A stretch of 64,000 nt of DNA from Gracilaria gracilis (lineage: Eukaryota; Rhodophyta; Florideophyceae; Gracilariales; Gracilariaceae), in the NCBI GenBank assembly GCA_030374805.1, contig JARGSG010000006.1:1116001-1180000 (forward strand). Direction: 5' to 3'. Below are positions 9,813-19,839 of this stretch, in pieces. The translations under genes and the position numbers were made by a program. Every line of letters begins with the position of its first letter. Position 1 is the first letter of the stretch. The notes under the pieces are model-generated. The model ran no database searches. It saw only the letters and a program-made list of their open reading frames with translations, and was not told the origin of the DNA.

Positions 9813-10740
9813 CTAATTAACAATAACTTCATCAATATCATCCTTTTTTTCATAGTTGTAATCTGGCGCCTTCAATTCAATATAAAGCACCCGTAAACCG
9901 TCACCAAAGTTAAGAATGTGCTTCAAAGGAACATAAATATCCACAACAAAAGGTAGATCAGTGGCATAAAAAGACTGAATCTTTTGAGAACGCTCTTTTC
10001 GTAACTCTTTCAACGCCTTCTTGAACCCCCCAATTTTTGAATGATATGGCTTTAAAGGATCAAACTGCTTTACAAGAGAAAACTTGAACAGCTCGAGAGC
10101 ATCCGTCATCACATCAGGCCAGTCTATAACCAATTCCAACATCTTTCCGTTCTTTACAACATGGCTAGAGATTGCTGATTTTAAAACTCCGGATGGCAAC
10201 AAAATAGCCAAACTTACATTCTTAGTCATTGTCACCTCATGGTCCCACACAAAGTTTAAAACCAGAGTAAAGAATTTCGAAAGCTCCAACTTGCTCTTCT
10301 TGGCTATTTGTTCTTCCAAACCAGTTTACAAGTCGTTCTTCTCCCCTGTTTCATCATAATCGACATTAAAAACGGCTTGGTTTGCTACCGAGGGCCCTGC
10401 AGAGCATCTTCGTTTCAACAAACGGCCTACTCGGTCTTCCAAAAATGTTAGTAGTTTCGAGAGGACCCAAAAATACGTATGTCAGCAAAATAAAGGAAAG
10501 TATTCTTATCATCTTCATTGCACTTCAGGTCTCGAGTTTTGTTGTACTTATTCTTGAAAGTTGCAGGTAAAAAGGTTTCGAAGAGGCGATCCATGTTCTG
10601 TACATCTGATGCTGCTTCATCACCAGTTAGTTCTCCACAATCTAACATTTGATGTAGGCTGCGGACGGCAGGAGAATCGTCAGTTAAACGAGGTCTTTTT
10701 GTTTGTGAAATTGTAGCTGTGCTGTCGATGCCTTTTACTC
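9813..10740 (-). pseudogene. Broken gene of unknown function
   Basis: On the complement strand a protein-like frame starts near 10740 with no clear ATG. It includes KRPRLTDD and LFETFLPATFKNKY and is polar and Lys-rich. A frameshift near 10470 leads to a frame through QAVFNVDYDETGEKNDL, a TAA near 10331, and then 169 open codons to the stop at 9813. The last part holds MLELVIDWPDVMTDALELF, a Lys/Arg-rich helix, FVVDIYVPL and LYIELKAPDY. The final hydrophobic-Glu-x-Lys strand is a little like a PD-(D/E)XK nuclease core, but this is weak. No family is recognised. It could be a host gene, a virus-derived gene or a transposon gene. Element A's LTR begins 145 bases to the right. Confidence 0.5.
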
Positions 10741-10885
10741 GGTAGTAGGCGAGACTATGGTACTGATAATATCAGAGCGCGCAGGGATTATATACAGAAG
10801 CAAGTAACCATAGAGTTGTAAATCCAAATTTATGACAGAAGTGGTTATATTAGATTGTGCTGTCTCAAAACCTTTTAGCGCTTGG

Positions 10886-11739
10886 TGTGAAGCAGCCGCT
10901 TTGGCGGGAAAAGCGCAGGCTCACGAAGACGTTCGGAATCTTCCCCTCGACAGGGCAGCACAGCGAACGGAGCACTCCGGGAATGACACAGCTAAGCCGG
11001 GTGTAAACCCGAGGTCAAACCACCACGACAAACGTCGGAGCGTTGAGGCTGATTAGTAGTCGATAGAGATCCACGTGTTCACAAGGTCACGAGATGAGTC
11101 GTCGAAAGAGAGTAGCACGGCAACGACAAGGTGTCGGAAACGGGCCACTGAGAACAGAACAAAAAGGCAAACCAAAAAAGGGGAGAAAGCAAACCACCAG
11201 AGTGGGGGAAAGAGAGAGAGAATAAAGCTAACCCAATACAGGGGCGAGTATACGACAATAGGTCGGAACAAGAAACATCAATAGTGGTTATACTCTGAAC
11301 GCCACAAGGGTGGGTAACAATACGTGAACAACGTAGTCGTCACTTTACTTGGAGGTGAACAATCCGCGAAGGCGTGATAGTTAGAGCCAGAAGCCCTTGC
11401 TTGGCAAGGGGCAATTTACTTGGGGGAGCATTGCTCAACCCTCTAAGTACTGAGCTCGGCGCACCACTGACAGTGGGTGCGCCGGGCAAAATAATCTATA
11501 AAATATCTAAGTAAATACAGCAATTCTGGGTACACTGCCTCTGGCATATCCGTGCTACACGTTTGCTATTCACACCCGCTAAGCGGCGCCTCGAGCCGTG
11601 CAATTTACGTGTACATGTGTGGAAATTACCTCAGCGAGGCGAAACGCTTATAGCGGTGTAGCTCATATGTATCTACTAACGCATGATGCGGAAATTAACT
11701 AAGTACCTCAAATCGCCTCCAAGGAGTGTTGCCCTTCCT
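10886..11739 (-). repeat. 3' LTR of element A
   Basis: About 854 bp, closely matching the LTRs at 30000-30849, 53251-54108 and 62919-63777. It has two strong dyads also seen in the other copies: GCCCTTGC/GCAAGGGGC near 11392-11411 and GGCGCACC/GGTGCGCC near 11458-11485. The inner end is mutated. Confidence 0.88.
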
Positions 11740-11753
11740 ATCCCCCTCCCTAA
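11736..11753 (-). other. Polypurine tract of element A
   Basis: The plus strand is almost all pyrimidine here (CCTATCCCCCTCCCT), giving a purine tract on the element's sense strand immediately before its 3' LTR. This is the normal start point for second-strand synthesis. Confidence 0.6.
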
Positions 11754-11773
11754 GAGTGAGCCGCGCCGTCGCG

Positions 11774-13731
11774 ATGGCGGGCCACACTCCCAGCCGTGGG
11801 CATAAAAGCGCATCCCCGAAGTCTTCGGATTCCATCTCGCCTCGCGGAGACCAAGTCACTACCATTCCAAAGTGCAAACCTCGCTCCAGCGACGATCAAC
11901 CCTGTTCACAACAGTCTTCAAGTCGCTCTCGCGGTGTTACTACCAACCTTACCGTTCCTAGAGTGCCTCGCGCGATGAGCGGTCAAACTCCGAACTCGGG
12001 ATACTTCTCTGGATTTCGTTCCGCGCCTCTTCCGCAAAGTGGCAATGCTTCTGGGGCGTCCCAGGGACTCAACGCCAGTTTCGGGCACATTCTCCCTCCG
12101 GGGCAGCAGCCCCATGGACACGTCATGCATGACGTGCCGTAGCCTTCCTACGACGAGCTAGTCGGGCTGAACCCTCCCGTTCACGCGCATATCTTCCGGA
12201 CTGCTCAGTGATTTCATCCTACAGCCGTTTTCAACGAGGGGCTTATCGTGTCCTATGCGGACGGTACTAATCGCCTTCCCGGGGATCTTCCGGCGTTAGT
12301 CGCCACTTCGTGGTATTGGCGTCGACGAATTGCCGTCCATTCTCACGCAGTCTTGCGGCGTTCCGGCGAGTCGCTGGCTTCCGCTCAGGCGGCATTGGTT
12401 CGCTTGGGATATGCGCGGCAGAGCCGTGTGAACTTCGAGTTCCCAATTCCTGATTCCATCAGCTTTGATCTCCGGTTGTACCGTACACAAAGCGAGATTT
12501 CGTATTGCGCCCGCTTGGCGGTGGTTGAGAATTACTCTTGGAGAGGACGTCCCAATGTACGCCAGGAGGCGGTGTGTTGGATTCATCCAATCATCCGGGC
12601 GGAGTTCAGGTATCTTCGTCGGAGTCCCGTTCGCGGTGGTTACAGAACTTCATCCGCGATAAGTGCCGTGCGCGTTCCCGTTTCGGGTTTCTCGTCCCGT
12701 ATCAAAACACGGAGATCAATAGAATCCGGCAAAATCACCGCCTGGGCCGTTACGTTCCAATTCCAACTTGGTGGTCCTCGGTGGAGGTGTGTCGCGGGTG
12801 CTACGTGGAGTTGCCCCCGGTGCTCTCCTATCTGGGCTCCTGCCTTATCGAGGACACGTGTTCCGGACTGTGGTCCGTGGTGCTCACCGAGTGGGCAATC
12901 CGCACCGCGGCTTATCTCCTATAGGAAGTATATTACCAGTATCGACTGTGGTATATCCCGCCTCGCCTTTGTGCGGGCATCCGAGAACTCTCGTTGCAGG
13001 TCCGCTTGGGAGATGAAAACAATGCCGAAGAAGTTCGTGGGCTCCTCGACATAGTCGACCGAGTTGATTGGGCCAGCGTGCCCTTCGATAAGAGCGGCCC
13101 CGGTCACGAGGACGGCGGTTTCGACTGGTCTCCGGGACGACGCACGCCATTGGCGGGAGACTTCATCTTTTTCAATCCCTGGGAAGTGCAAGAGATCACC
13201 GCAGCTGAAGCAGCAGCTCTCCAGATGGCTCCGAGGTATATCCCTTACGGGCATCCCGTTGGCTTCGTCGACGCTGACGATTTTTACCACGCCTGCGGCG
13301 GTGACGACGACCAAGTGATGGACGACGAACCCAAGACGGGGTATGATGACGACGTAGTCGAAGAGGTTCCTTCCGCCAACGCGGCTGAACCGACCTCCAA
13401 TGACACGGCAGCGCCGGGAATGGCGACGGCTGGGCCGGTGAATCCACCCGCGCCCGAACCTTCGTCGGTAGGTGCCGTGGTGGCTTCCCTTCCGGACGAA
13501 CCTGAAGTGATCGAGGTGCCTGCCGTCCTCCCCTCTGGAGGTGGGACCGGTGAGGTGGCTGTGATCGCTCAGTTCCTTCGAGGAGTTGGGCTTTCCGCAA
13601 CTGTCGCGAGCGGGGACGTCGCCGCAATGCGGGACGCGTTGACTGCACGCCTTACTGGCGGATCCAATCCCAGCAATGGGGAAACTGGTGACAGCGTTCC
13701 AAGCCCTTCCAACCAAGGGTCGGGGGCTTAG
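11774..13731 (+). pseudogene. Antisense extra gene (aORF) of the A/C chromovirus family
   Basis: ATG at 11774 starts a plus-strand frame, opposite to gag-pol, of about 650 codons. It has stops TAG 12140, TGA 12209 and TAG 12922 and one frameshift near 12538. Protein order: a Ser/Pro/Arg-rich polar N-terminus (about 130 residues), a folded middle with an aromatic/basic segment TSWYWRRRIAVHSHAVLRR, then LWSVVLTEWAIRTAAYLL, an acidic helix DENNAEEVRGLLDIVDRVDW, and a Pro/Ala/Gly-rich acidic tail. I do not recognise a family. The position next to the 3' LTR suggests the LTR provides an antisense promoter. The product at about 37.7-39.8 kb is a distant relative. It could be a regulatory or accessory protein. 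Confidence 0.65.
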
Positions 13732-13901
13732 TCTATCTTCCTCCTGATTCCCGCTATGCGGTGTTGTTATAGGATATATCCTTGATGGTAAACCTTCTTC
13801 CGTCTATGACGTATATTTTTCCTTTCCCAAGTGCCAGCTTCGTCTTCTCCCACTTCTCAACTTCCTTCTCGGTGAGCTAGCTTCTTCCCCTTCGGGGCGT
13901 G

Positions 13902-15163
13902 TTATCCCACTTGGGCGTTGACAATTGTCGCCGGGAGACCCGTGAGAGTACGCTGATGGTACTGCACCACTTTCGATCGCGGGAGATGCTCGATTGGCTC
14001 ATCCGAGTCAGCCTCAAGTCCGTAGCCGTACCAACGTACGAGATACTGTATGTACCCCAACGGATGGTATGAGTGTTCTACTAAGTGGTCGACTACGAAC
14101 TCCTGTCGGAAGACTTCCCGGCCTCGCCGTGTGATTACGACATCCTGCTTCGGAGAGCTCTCCGGCGGCTTCACCGTGTGTGGCACTGCGTCGGTGATCT
14201 GGTTAGACCGTGTTGTGTCCAACAAGGATGGTGGCACTGTACCTTCGCGGTGTGGTCCCCCACTTGGGTCGATTGTCACGCGTTTCGCTGTGTCGGTGTT
14301 ACCGATGCCTTGGTTTGGTAGAGTTGCTTCTTCCGAGGGAGTCCCAAGTGGGCGTACCGCAAGTTTGCGTGGTAGCGAGAGCTTCGACGGAGTTGGGTGG
14401 GTCGTCGAAGGTGCTCGCGTCAACGGTAACCCTGATTGAACCGGCCTCGCCGTAGTGGCACGTGACGTTGTCAACGGGTGGCCGTCATTGGTCTGCGCCG
14501 TGGCGTGTTCCGCCTCCATATGCACGGGAGGTGTCAGCTGGGTTTGTCGACGTGGTTCGCTGGCTGAGCTGATCTCCCTTACAGGTGTAGTCCGTGTGCT
14601 ACGGTTGGCACTTCCCTGCTGGGCGTTTAGCGACGTGTCCACGGTGTGGCCCGCCTCAGGCGTGTTGGGCGACTTAGTCTCCGACGACTCTTCTCCGTCT
14701 TGGACGTGCGAGCTCAACGGCGCCTTAGGCGGTGTTTCCACTCCGTTATGCGACGCAGTCACTCCAGGCGCCCTATGCGGCGTAGGCAACGGCTTCGCCG
14801 GTAACGAGTGAGTCTTCCCGGTCCTGTTCCGTACGGCGGTAGTGTCTGGTGACGATTCCGCTTCTGCGTTGATGCGCGGCGACACTGAAGAGACGCCGGG
14901 CTACCGAGAGGGCTTTGATTGCGCATTAGCGGTGTCTCTCTTCCGTGCCACACGGTGTTCCTCACGCGACACCGCGGAAGCATGACGATTAACGAGTCTC
15001 TTTCCATCCTTAGATGGAGCGACATGGAGAGTGGGTGTCAACGCGCTAAGGCGGCGAGTAATTACGCCAGGCGGCGGGGCTTCAGACAGCGAAGCACCAG
15101 GGCGCGTAGAGTCCGATAACATGGGGAAATCCGAGAGTCCCCTACTTGGGTGTGGTAGACTAT
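13902..15163 (-). pseudogene. pol: Element A pol 3' end with chromodomain
   Basis: The complement strand reads as the C-terminal tail of a chromovirus polyprotein. A long polar Ser/Thr/Pro/Arg linker is followed by a chromodomain-like end, with VVDHLVEHSYHPLGYIQYLV, RWYGYG and an acidic DEPIEHLP segment. It ends naturally at 13902, 170 bases from the end of the opposing gene, so the two genes converge. One in-frame TAG is at 14901-14903, where element C has Glu. The same region of C is 55389-56630. The chromodomain is presumed to bind histone marks and guide integration. Confidence 0.82.
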
Positions 15164-17439
15164 CACTGACGTCGTGAAAGAGGCACATGCAATGTGTCAA
15201 CATGTGCTATATTTGGTTAGTATAGTGCAGAAGCATAGCTTTTAAGAGGTTCTACATGTCTAGACCGTAACCGCCTATTAGTCAACTCCCTGGAGGGGAA
15301 AGAATACGAATCCTCGTGGGTGCTCCATTTATGTAACAGACACGGGCCTGAAAATTGGAAACGGATGTTCTCGTTAAAAGATTATGGCATAAGACAAAAC
15401 GCAATATCGGCGTAAATTTGCTTTTTATGCTCTTTTCCGGAAAGCCAATTGGGTTTCTTGAACAACGAGAAGCTAGTGAGGTGCATCTGCTTGTGGTTGC
15501 AAGCTAGGCATCCAGTGGCCTTCATGAAAGGGATCAAGGACAAGTTTTTGCGAAGAAACAGAGGGATAATCCCTCACTGTTTACCGGAGTTTCTATCCAA
15601 TCTATCGCCTGCATACCGAATCCAATTGACGTCGTTGAAATAGAAGTAAAGAACAAGAAGGGAGGAGTATCTTATCGAACGTATTTTTAATGAAGATATT
15701 AGTGAGCCCAGCGGTCTCCTTTCAGAAGAGGCATGGACTCCTGAAGTCGATTTCATGAATCTTCTTGGCTTATGGGGACAAAAGAAGCGGAGAAAGCAGT
15801 CATTTTGAGCCCAATTTGACTTTTAATCTGATGTCATGTCGGACGGATGCATCTTTCGTGTGCCTGGTGAGGTATAGAGGGGGCCACCACATGCGAAGGT
15901 TTCGAATAAGACTGGTGGTACTCAAATAATGTTCATAGTTACCGCTCCAATCCCTTACTATCATACGAGAGTTTGGTTCTGCGAGAGGGTACAGAACGGA
16001 CATCAATATACCGTTGACGAGATTAATGTACGTCATTCTTTACAGTTGTAATTGATCATTCTAGTAGTGGCAAGAAAGCACCATTTTTGAAAGTATTAAA
16101 ACTTTTGGAACCTTCCCTCTGATTTTGTTTTGAAACAATTTGATGAACCAGGAGGACCCCGAGCGAGAAAGCGCTTCCTCCACAACCTTGGAAGAGCTTT
16201 CTGTAATAACTGTATATGTGGCAATCTGCAGCTGTGCCCTTGGTTCATACATTTACTGTTCATGATGTGCTATTTTCTTCATGAAGGAGCTTCCTGGCAC
16301 CACCATCTGCAGCGATGATGAATAGCCGGAACGTCAGCCAAGGCAACCCGCGCTCTTCACTGCCTCGCGGTTTCTTCCGCGAGTTGTAATGAATACACAC
16401 ACGCACTGCAACAGTTTTGGAGACATGTGATCGGTCGAAAAGCGTTACGTACGTTGAGCACGATGAAATTTCCACACTCTACATTCCCAGTCTCCGCGTT
16501 CTCCGTGCTGACAAAAAGTCTAACTGTGAGTACTTGAATGCATCACACGGTTCAGTCAGGTCCAAAATTAGGCCTTGTACCATGTACAGAATGCAACCAA
16601 TGTTTTCAACCATGAAGCGTTATAACGCGTACTTAACATTTTGTTATTTTGCATTGTAATCCATTCCGTTTTCCCTATGTTATTGAGTTCGTGGTTGCTT
16701 CGCTTTTCTGCACTGCTGCAATTTATGCTATCCTCTCTTGGCATAAGCGCCATTCTAATACTCATTCACTGACTACGATATTTCACTCTATATTTGTCAC
16801 AGCCGTACAGGACTCTGGTATCGTCTCCAATGCGTTTGGCGTTTTGACAAGAGCTGCATCTCAGACGACAGATATGGATATCGAAGGGTATGGATTCACC
16901 CACATATACACGAAAAGGACCCTTTTATACATGTTGGTGGGTTGAGAATTGAATCACTTTATTCTTACCCCACGCTTTTTGGACTTCTGCTGTTACTAAC
17001 CGGATTGAATTTTGTTTCTACGTCTCATTGGGTCCCTTCTCTGATGTCTCTTATTTAATGATCGTCCTTCTGATTCCATACTTTGCCACATGTAACTTGG
17101 CTTTTCCATATCCTGAAAACCGAAATTGAATAGATAGTATTCTAATAATAAAAAATACGTACACCGAAATTTACACAAAACTTGTATTATGTTATTGACT
17201 TTTTTGACACCATATATTACACATAAAATATTTATTTGCATATTATTTATGTTCTTTTTAAAAAGTATATCTAGACGACTAATTCTACTTCTGCTGTTGA
17301 ATAAATCACTGAATATGCAAATGGTATGTACTACTAAATTCGTATTTCCTCAATTCACACTCAGGTTTTGAAGCATATTTACGAATTTTTATGAGTTAAT
17401 TATAAACCTTATGTAGCAATTACAACAAGTGCAATTTTC
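15164..17439. other. Unassigned AT-rich sequence
   Basis: No gene family is recognised. A weak plus-strand frame near 15449-15816 and minus-strand frames near 16061-16250 and 16568-16765 look somewhat protein-like but are short, broken and without motifs. They may be remnants of old transposons. Confidence 0.45.
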
Positions 17440-17695
17440 GGCAATTGGTTCTTAAGTGGCGCAAATAACCACAGAAAAACATGGGTATTCTTAGCCAATA
17501 TAATAGTTTTGCGCCATTTATAAATTTTTTCGAAAAAAAATTTTTTGTATGCCATTTCGAAAATGGCCACAAAATGATGTAAATACTTTCATGTTGAGTT
17601 TCGTGTGGGATTCGATGACTCATTGATAAACACGCCATTTGTGCGCCACTATAATGCGCCATTTATGCGCCATTTAAAACCTTTTTTTGCTAGGG
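17440..17695. repeat. Degenerate relative of the foldback MITE
   Basis: The segment has several copies of GCGCCATTT or its reverse and ends in a CTAGGGG-like terminus, as the MITEs to the right do. It lacks the second complete arm. It is probably an old or distantly related copy. Confidence 0.45.
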
Positions 17696-17858
17696 GAGTA
17701 ACCCCAACCTTACTTTTTCGTTGGCTTTGCACCAGAGAGGGATCCTCATGCTCAGGCTACGAATGGCTGCCCGCACGCCGGTTTGGATGTATCAGTGTCT
17801 ATACTGGTCGTACGCCTTCATGAGGATATACGCCGCCGTGAGAACTGCCCACTCGGTC

Positions 17859-18294
17859 CCCTAGGAAAAAATCTTTTTATAAATGGCGCACTACGTTTTG
17901 CAAAAAGTAACAAATGGCGTAGAAAACTTTTGTTTTTATTGAAAAAATGGCGTATAAATTCCATGCTTTACGCCATTTCACCGCCATTTATAGCATGATC
18001 TAGAAAAAAATTTACGCCATTTTTGACACTTTTCATAAATGATGTACAAACAATGAATAAGTTTTCAGCACTCGTATTCGAGGTAATAAGTTTTGTTCTA
18101 TATTTGTACGCCATTTATAGAAAGTTTCAAAAATGTCGTAAATCTTTGTCTAGATCATGCTATAAATGGCGGCGAAATGGCGTAAAGCATGGAATTTATA
18201 CGCCATCTTTTCATTAAAAACAAAAATTTTCTACGCCATTTGTTACTTTTTGCAAAACGTAGTGCGCCATTTATAAAAAGTGTTTTTCCTAGGG
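17859..18294. mobile_element. Foldback MITE, copy 1
   Basis: A 436-bp non-coding element bounded by CCCTAGGAAAAA and TTTTTCCTAGGG. Each arm of about 195 bp is nearly the inverted copy of the other, so the whole unit folds into one long hairpin. The 9-mer ACGCCATTT or AAATGGCGT recurs throughout both arms. It has no open frame and must move with another element's transposase. Flanking bases show no clear duplication. Confidence 0.8.
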
Positions 18295-18693
18295 ACGGCC
18301 ATATCCTGTAACCCAATCATTTTCGATTCAAATTCATAAGTACGTTAGCTAACGTAATGCTATCGGCAGCTTCAGATTAATAGACGTCTCATTTTCCCGA
18401 AATGTCTGTTTTTAGAAGGTCAAGTCACTCTAATCTGTTGGAAGTGTCGAGCATAGGAATCTAACTGGGAAATATTACGTAAGCATACGCAGATCTGTAC
18501 ATGTCAAAAAAAATAGACTCGATGCACCGAAGAAATCGGACGAACCAGAATTAATGGGATGAGGATTAAATTAATTTCATCATTCATTTCTATTGAACTA
18601 TGGACTTCTTACGCTTAGCTCTGTAGAGCCATCTTTATGATTCTTGTTTTTGAAAAGCGTAGGAGACACAGAGCGACAACTTCCATGTGCTCT
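18295..18693. other. Unassigned spacer between MITEs
   Basis: About 400 bases without a recognised gene or repeat. Confidence 0.5.
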
Positions 18694-19128
18694 CCCTAGG
18701 GAAAAAGTTTTTATAAATGCCGCATTACGTTTTGCAAAAAGAAACAAATAGCGTAGAAAACCGTTTCTCTCATTGAAGAGATGGCGTATAAATTTCACGC
18801 TTCACGCCATTTCACCGCCATTTATAGCATGATGTAGACAAACATCTACGCCATTTTTGACATTTTTTTATATTTAGATTAGAAGTAATGAATAAGTTTA
18901 CAGCACTCGTATTCGAGATATTAACTTTTATTCAATATTTGTACGACATTTATGAAAAGTGTGAAAAATGGCGTAGATCTTTGTCTACATCATGCTATAA
19001 ATGGCGGGGAAATGGCGTGAAGCATGAAAATTATACGCTATCTCTTCAATAAAAGAAACGGTTTTCTACGCTATTTGTTACTTTTTGCAAAACCTAATGC
19101 GTCACTTTTACAAACTTTTTTCCTAGGG
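18694..19128. mobile_element. Foldback MITE, copy 2
   Basis: 435 bp, with the same CCCTAGG termini, arms and ACGCCATTT repeats as copy 1. It is flanked by TCT on both sides (18691-18693 and 19129-19131), consistent with a 3-bp target duplication as made by Harbinger or CACTA transposases, though 3 bases can match by chance. Confidence 0.8.
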
Positions 19129-19272
19129 TCTGCTACACCGTTTGGTAAACGCATTACGCGCTAAAAGAGTTCCATATGGATATCTTTGATCCTACGTGGA
19201 AGAGTGGGTAGGGGAAAAAGACGACCTCAAATGCTTGTAACAAGAACAGCGGTTGGGTCAAAAAACAATCTG

Positions 19273-19810
19273 TGTAGTACAGTGAGACGCGCCCGATTGG
19301 TGGTTGAGTACCGTGGAGGAGTGTGCCACGTTGGTTGCTAATCAGAAATCTAACTGTAGAAATAACCATATAGGACACCCAATGTAATTACTAAAATAGG
19401 TAGATATTTTAGTGAGGTGCACCAGTAGGGTGACACCTCAACGTGGTACATGTGGGTACCACGCTGGAGGTTGAACCCTACTCACCTTTAAGGTGAGTGT
19501 CGCGCTCCCTCCCCACTGGATTGTATAGTCAAGCACCTTCTGGCTAACTCTAAGACCGCTCGGTTTCTACAGTCAACTTAGTGGTCTAGCTAGATCCTCT
19601 CACGCTTTACTATCTCGCCGTGCGCCGTACTCCAGACCTACCTAACAGATACGGTTAGCCAGCCAGGTATCTCGCGCCTTCAGTGGTCGGTGCTGCCACA
19701 TACCAATCGGCGTCCTTTATCCTGCCTTCTAGGTCAAGCCTTCGCGCGCTCTCTAGCCTCGCGTCCACACGAACTACTCAATTGGATACAGCGCCTTCTG
19801 TTGTACCACA
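19273..19810 (+). repeat. 5' LTR of element D
   Basis: 538 bp, starting TGTAGTACAGTGAGAC and ending TACCACA, a direct repeat of 26988-27525. The first bases resemble the start of the element B LTR on its sense strand (TGTAGTACAATGAGAC). Confidence 0.93.
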
Positions 19811-19813
19811 TTT

Positions 19814-19831
19814 TGGTGTCGCGACCTAGAA
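19814..19831 (+). promoter_or_regulatory. Primer-binding site of element D
   Basis: TGGTGTCGCGACCTAG starts 3 bases after the LTR. TGG is complementary to the CCA end of a tRNA, and the next bases would pair with an acceptor stem ending GTCGCGACACCA. The tRNA identity is not determined. Confidence 0.7.
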
Positions 19832-19839
19832 TTGATGAT

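Larger units (their letters stand above)
10886..15163 (-). mobile_element. Element A: 5'-truncated chromovirus with antisense gene
   Basis: The left end is an LTR of the same family as those at 30000, 53251 and 62919, in the orientation of a minus-strand element's 3' LTR. The interior holds a plus-strand gene (11774-13731) and then the 3' end of pol on the minus strand. Similarity to complete element C stops at about 15163, where C continues further into pol, so the 5' half is missing. No target duplication can be tested. The order of LTR, opposing gene and pol tail matches C, where an intact target duplication proves that this arrangement lies inside one element. Confidence 0.85.

Noticed and set aside
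10832-11284. Repeated small frames inside the A/C-family LTR (also at 30193, 53439 and 63085)
   Set aside because: They recur only because the LTR itself is repeated, and they differ in length and frame between copies.
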